64,000 nucleotides of DNA from assembly GCF_022539505.1 (NCBI RefSeq), contig NC_061514.1, forward strand, positions 330,257,090 through 330,321,089. Direction: 5' to 3'. Positions 60,099 to 64,000 of this stretch are shown here, in pieces. How positions within the stretch are numbered: the stretch's first letter is position 1; each line of letters starts with the position of its first letter. The DNA is from Lolium rigidum. Taxonomy: Eukaryota > Streptophyta > Magnoliopsida > Poales > Poaceae. The translations under genes and the position numbers were made by a program. Under the pieces are notes generated by a model, which did no database searches, was not told the DNA's origin, and was given only the letters and a program-made list of their open reading frames with translations.

Positions 60099-60287
60099 GA
60101 TCAAGACACGCTGCAAGGGGAGTCTCTCACATCCAATCTCTTTACTTTGTTTATTGTCTTGCTTTACTTTACTTTATTTTATTTGTTGTTTGTTTTGCTT
60201 TCTTTATATCAAAAACACAAAAAAAATTAGTTACTTGCTTTACTTTATTTAATTTAGTTTGCTTAGTTTATTTTTGTTACTGCTAAA

Positions 60288-61016
60288 ATGAGTAATCCTG
60301 AAGTTGAAGTTCGTTCGTTTAAGCAACAAGGGGGAGAGAGTTTTAAAGATGCTTGGTATAGAATTAGTGATGCTCATCATAGGTGCACTAAGAAATACTC
60401 CACTACTATCCTCCTCAGGAACTTTTATGTTGGTATCTCTAGCTGGAATAGATATGTTCTTGATACTCTTGCGGGAGGTAATTTCCTAGGCACTCCTGCT
60501 TTAGAAGCTAGTTGCATTATTGAGAGTCTAGTTGGAATACCACCTGTTAATGAAGCTAAAATTGAAATCTCTCTTGAAGATGTCATGAAAAAGTTGGTGG
60601 CCATAGAGAAAAATCTTCCAAGTGTTGAGACTAAATTGGGAATATTACTTGATAATACTGATAAACTTGATAAATCTGTAGGAGGAATTAATGAAAGAAT
60701 TGTTGTCTTAGAAACTTGTGCTATCCATGATAATCAAACCCATAGGATTGGTGAGATTGAAGAAGCTATGGGAACCTTGGGTTCAACTTTTTCTTCTCTT
60801 AAGTTTAAGGAGAAAGCTTATGTGGGTAAGGAGCAAAAGTTCATGTATGTCTCTAAGGTGCCTAAGCCAAAGAATTATTATAAGCCTAAAATTAATAAAG
60901 CCCTTAGTACCACTATGGGAAATTTAGATAATGAAGCATCTAAGACACCTACTGTGACAAGTTGTACTTTTAAGGAAAATCATGATGTTGATGTTTCCTC
61001 TCTTGATGTTACTTGA
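60288..61016 (+). CDS. Mini-gag protein of element I (242 aa), intact
   Basis: The ATG at 60288 (MSNPEVEVRSFKQQGG) lies at the place where C and H start gag. Residues 10-85 (SFKDAWYRISDAHHRC, LLRNFYVGISSWNRY, LAGGNF) parallel the second half of the Ty3 gag core in H (AQAWERMKSLVKNC, IQTFYAGLNFSSRN, AAGGTF). Residues 95-175 are a helical, probably coiled-coil stretch (LGILLDNTDKLDKSVGGINE). A Lys/Tyr-rich part follows. The last residues DVDVSSLDVT mirror VDASSLDNT at the end of the H gag-protease. Protease is absent. The full frame is open while all sister ORFs here are broken, so the protein may still be made and may join particles of a helper element. Confidence 0.8.
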   Translation: MSNPEVEVRSFKQQGGESFKDAWYRISDAHHRCTKKYSTTILLRNFYVGISSWNRYVLDTLAGGNFLGTPALEASCIIESLVGIPPVNEAKIEISLEDVMKKLVAIEKNLPSVETKLGILLDNTDKLDKSVGGINERIVVLETCAIHDNQTHRIGEIEEAMGTLGSTFSSLKFKEKAYVGKEQKFMYVSKVPKPKNYYKPKINKALSTTMGNLDNEASKTPTVTSCTFKENHDVDVSSLDVT

Positions 61017-63645
61017 TTTACACTTTCTACGCCTAGCTGAAAGGCGTTAAAGAAAAGCGCTTATGTTAGACAACCCATTATTTTATTTCTGCAATTTTTG
61101 TTTTATTTTTGTGTCTTGGAAGTTGTTACTACTGTAGCAACCTCTCCTTATCTTTACTTTATTGCATTGTTGTGTCAAGTAAAGTCTTTGATAGTAAGGT
61201 TGATACTAGATTTGGATTTCTGCGCAGAAACAGATTTCTAGCTGTCACGAATTTGAGTAGATCTCTCCGTAGGAAACTCAGAAAAATCTGCGAAAAATCA
61301 TGAGTAATCCTCAGATATGTACGCAACTTTCATTAAATTTTAGCTTCTTCATCTGAGCATGTTAAGTGCCTCTAAAAAATTCGTCTTTACGGACTGTTCT
61401 GTTTTGATAGATTCTGCCTTTTATTTCACATTGCCTCTTTTACTGTGTTGAGTGGATTTCTTTGCTCCATTAACTTTCAGTAGCTTTGGGTAATGTCCAG
61501 AAGTATTGGGAATGATTGTGTCATCTCTGAACATGTGAATTTTTGATTATGCACTAACCCTCTAATGAGTTTGTTTTGAGTTTGGTGTGGAGAAAGTTTT
61601 CAAGGGTCAAGAGAGGAGGATGATATAATATGATCAAGAAGAGTGAAAAGTCTAAGCTTGGGGATGCCCCTTGGTTCATCCCTGCATATTTCAAGAAGAC
61701 TCAAGCATCTAAGCTTGGGGATGCCCAAGGCATCCCCTTCTTCATCGACAACTTATCAGGTCACCTCTAGTGAAACTATATTTTTATTCCGTCACATCTT
61801 ATGTGCTTTACTTGGAGCGTCTGTATGTTTTTGTTTTTGTTTTTGTTTGAATAAATTCGGATCCTAGCATTCCTTGTGTGGGAGAGATACACTCTCCGCT
61901 GTTTCATATGAACACTGGTGTTCTTAGTTTTACTTTTAATGTTCATGGCGAAGGTTGAAAACCGCTTCGTTCATTGCTATTTGGTTGGAAACAGAAAATG
62001 CTTCATGTGGTAATTGGAATATGGTCTTGAATAATTTGATACTTGGCAATTATTTTGAGCTCTCAAATAGATCATGTTTAAGCTCTTGCATCATGTAGTT
62101 TGAACCTATTAGTGGAGAATTACTGTAGAGCTTGTTGAAATTTGGTTTGCATGATTGGTCTCTCTAAAAGTCTAGATATTTTCTGGTAAAAGTGTTTGAA
62201 CAACAAGGAGACGAGTGTAGAGTCTTATAATGCTTGCAATATGTTCTTATGTAAGTTTTGTCTGTACCGGTTCATACTTGTGTTTGCTTCAAACAACCTT
62301 GTTAGCCAAAGCCTTGTACTGAGAGGGAATGCTTCTCGTGCATCCAAAACCTTGAGCCAAAACTTATGCCATTTGTGTCCACCATAACTACCTACTAGTT
62401 GGTATTTCTCTGCCATTCCAAGTAAATTGCTTGTGTGCTACCTTTAAAATTTCATTCCTTGTCTTTGCAATACATAGCTCATGGGAAAATAGCTTAAAAA
62501 CTATTGTGGTATTGAATATGTTGCTTATGTATCTTATTTCTTATAAGTTGCTTGTTGAGCGGTAACCATGTTTACGGGGACGCCATCAACTGTTACACCT
62601 TTGTTGAATATCATGTGAGTTGCTATGCATGTTCGTCTTGTCTGAAGTAAGGGTGATTAAATCATGATTAAATGGTTTGAGTATGCATATTGTTAGAGAA
62701 GAACATTGGGCCGCCAACCAAAGCCATGTATCATGGTGGAAGTTTCAGTTTGGACATTAATCCTCAAATCTCTTATGAGAATATTATCTGTTGTTGAATG
62801 CTTAATCATTAAAGAGGAGTCCATTATCTGTTTTCTATGTTTTTCCGGGTATGGATGTCCTCAAGTTGAGATCTATCAAAATCGAGAAATCAAATGCGAT
62901 TTATCTCCTTGGACCTTTGTACAGGTGGCATAGAGGTACCCCTTTATGACACTTGGTTGAAACATATGTAATGCAATGACAATCTATGGAAATCCGAGCT
63001 AATTAGGACAAGGTGTGAGCACTATTGGTATTCGATGCATGAGGCTTGCAACTTATAGGATGTTTTATGCATAACACATATTAATTATTACTACCGTTGA
63101 CAAAATTGTTTCCATGTTTTCAAAATAAAAAGCTCTAGCACATGAGTAATCCCCGCTTCCTCTGCGAAGGGCCTTTCTTTTACTTTATGTTGAGTCGGTT
63201 TACCTACTTCTTTCTATCTTAGAAGCAAACACTTGTGTCAACTGTGTGCATTGATTCTTACATACTTGCTTATTTGCATTCATCATATTACTTTGTGTTG
63301 ACAATTATCCATGAGATATACATGTTGAAGTTGAAAGCAACTACTGAAACTTATATCTTCCTTTGTGTTGCTTCAAAACCTTCTATTAAGAATATATTGC
63401 TTTGTGAGTTAACTCTTATGCAAGACTTATTGATGCTTGTCTTGAAAGTATTATTCATGAAAAGTCTTTGCTATATGATCAGTTGTTTAGTCATTATCTT
63501 TACCATTGCTTTGAATCACTTCATTCATCTCATATGCTTTACAATAGTATTGATCAAGATTATGATAGCAGCATGTCACTTCAGAAATTATCCTTGTTAT
63601 CGTTTACCTACTCGAGGGCGAGTAGGAACTAAGCTTGGGGATGCT
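61017..63645 (+). other. 3' non-coding region of element I
   Basis: Hairpin CGCCTAGCTGAAAGGCG at 61030-61046, the tctaagcttggggatgcc motifs, then the same long AT-rich order as in H. Ends aagcttggggatgct. Confidence 0.85.
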
Positions 63646-64000
63646 TGATACGTCTCAAACGTATCTATAATTTCTTATGTTCCATGCTAGTTTTATGACA
63701 ATACTCACATGTTTTATATACACTTTATATCATTTTGATGCATTTTCCGGCACTAACCTATTAACAAGATGCCGAAGCGCCTGTTTTCTGCTGTTTTTGG
63801 TTTCAAAAATCTTACACAGGAAATATTCTCGGAATTGGACGAAACAAAAGCCCACGGTCTTATTTTTCACGGAGCCTTCCAGAAGTCCGAAGAGGAGACG
63901 AAGAGGGGACGCGAGGCGGCCACCCCACAAGGCGGCGCGGTGGGGCCCCTGGCCGCGCCGCCCTATGGGGTGGGCCCCTCGGGCGCCCCCGACTCTGCCC
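63646..64000 (+). repeat. 3' LTR of element I, first 355 bp
   Basis: It matches 58486 onward and is cut by the window end. Confidence 0.93.

Larger units (their letters stand above)
58486..64000 (+). mobile_element. Element I: non-autonomous element with an intact mini-ORF (3' end outside window)
   Basis: 5' LTR 58486-60069, single primer site, intact ORF 60288-61016, 3' non-coding region to 63645, then the first 355 bp of the 3' LTR. It lies in G. The target duplication cannot be checked because the right end is beyond the window. Confidence 0.92.

Overview
The window is nuclear DNA from a grass, most likely a Pooideae species (wheat, barley, rye or oat group). Reasons: several of its LTR retrotransposon families look like Triticeae Ty3 families I recall, with long LTRs nested inside one another; a Stowaway-type MITE start is present; and the only clear host gene is a GC-rich cereal-type BiP gene. 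I cannot name the species. No rRNA, tRNA gene or CRISPR array was recognised.

Layout. 1-2783: 3' end of a Tat-like Ty3 element (A) with the integrase end of pol and its 3' LTR. 3329-5227: a PIF/Harbinger-like DNA transposon with 17-bp inverted ends and a CTA target duplication. 6700-7143 and 17720-17830: a decayed LINE split by element B. 7144-17719: element B, same family as A, with both LTRs, a broken gag-protease, almost no pol, and two genes on the opposite strand (an intron-containing plant-mobile-domain-like gene and an acidic protein). 17831-19240: gene-poor sequence with a MITE fragment. 19493-21490 (minus): an intact intronless BiP (ER HSP70) gene with stress-type promoter motifs. 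23785 to the end: a stack of nested retrotransposons.

The stack reads as follows. Element C (from 23785) was entered by D (26112-42516) inside its gag; D by E (29283-40951); E by F, a 5-kb probable solo LTR (33627-38683). C's 3' LTR was then broken by G (from 47204, minus strand), and G was entered by H (49692-57961, perfect 5-bp duplication) and I (58486 to beyond the window end). Target duplications or homologous flanks support most of these steps.

Main biological message: apart from the integrase in A and a stub in B, no reverse transcriptase or integrase is seen in any element. C, E, G, H and I share similar LTRs and 3' non-coding regions, and C, E, H and I a tRNA-Asp-type primer site, but C/H, E and I carry three different protein cassettes. 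A and B are complementary deletion derivatives of one family, one keeping pol and one keeping the antisense genes. This looks like a community of non-autonomous elements dependent on partners elsewhere, around one intact host gene. All coordinates come from reading by eye; family names are from memory.
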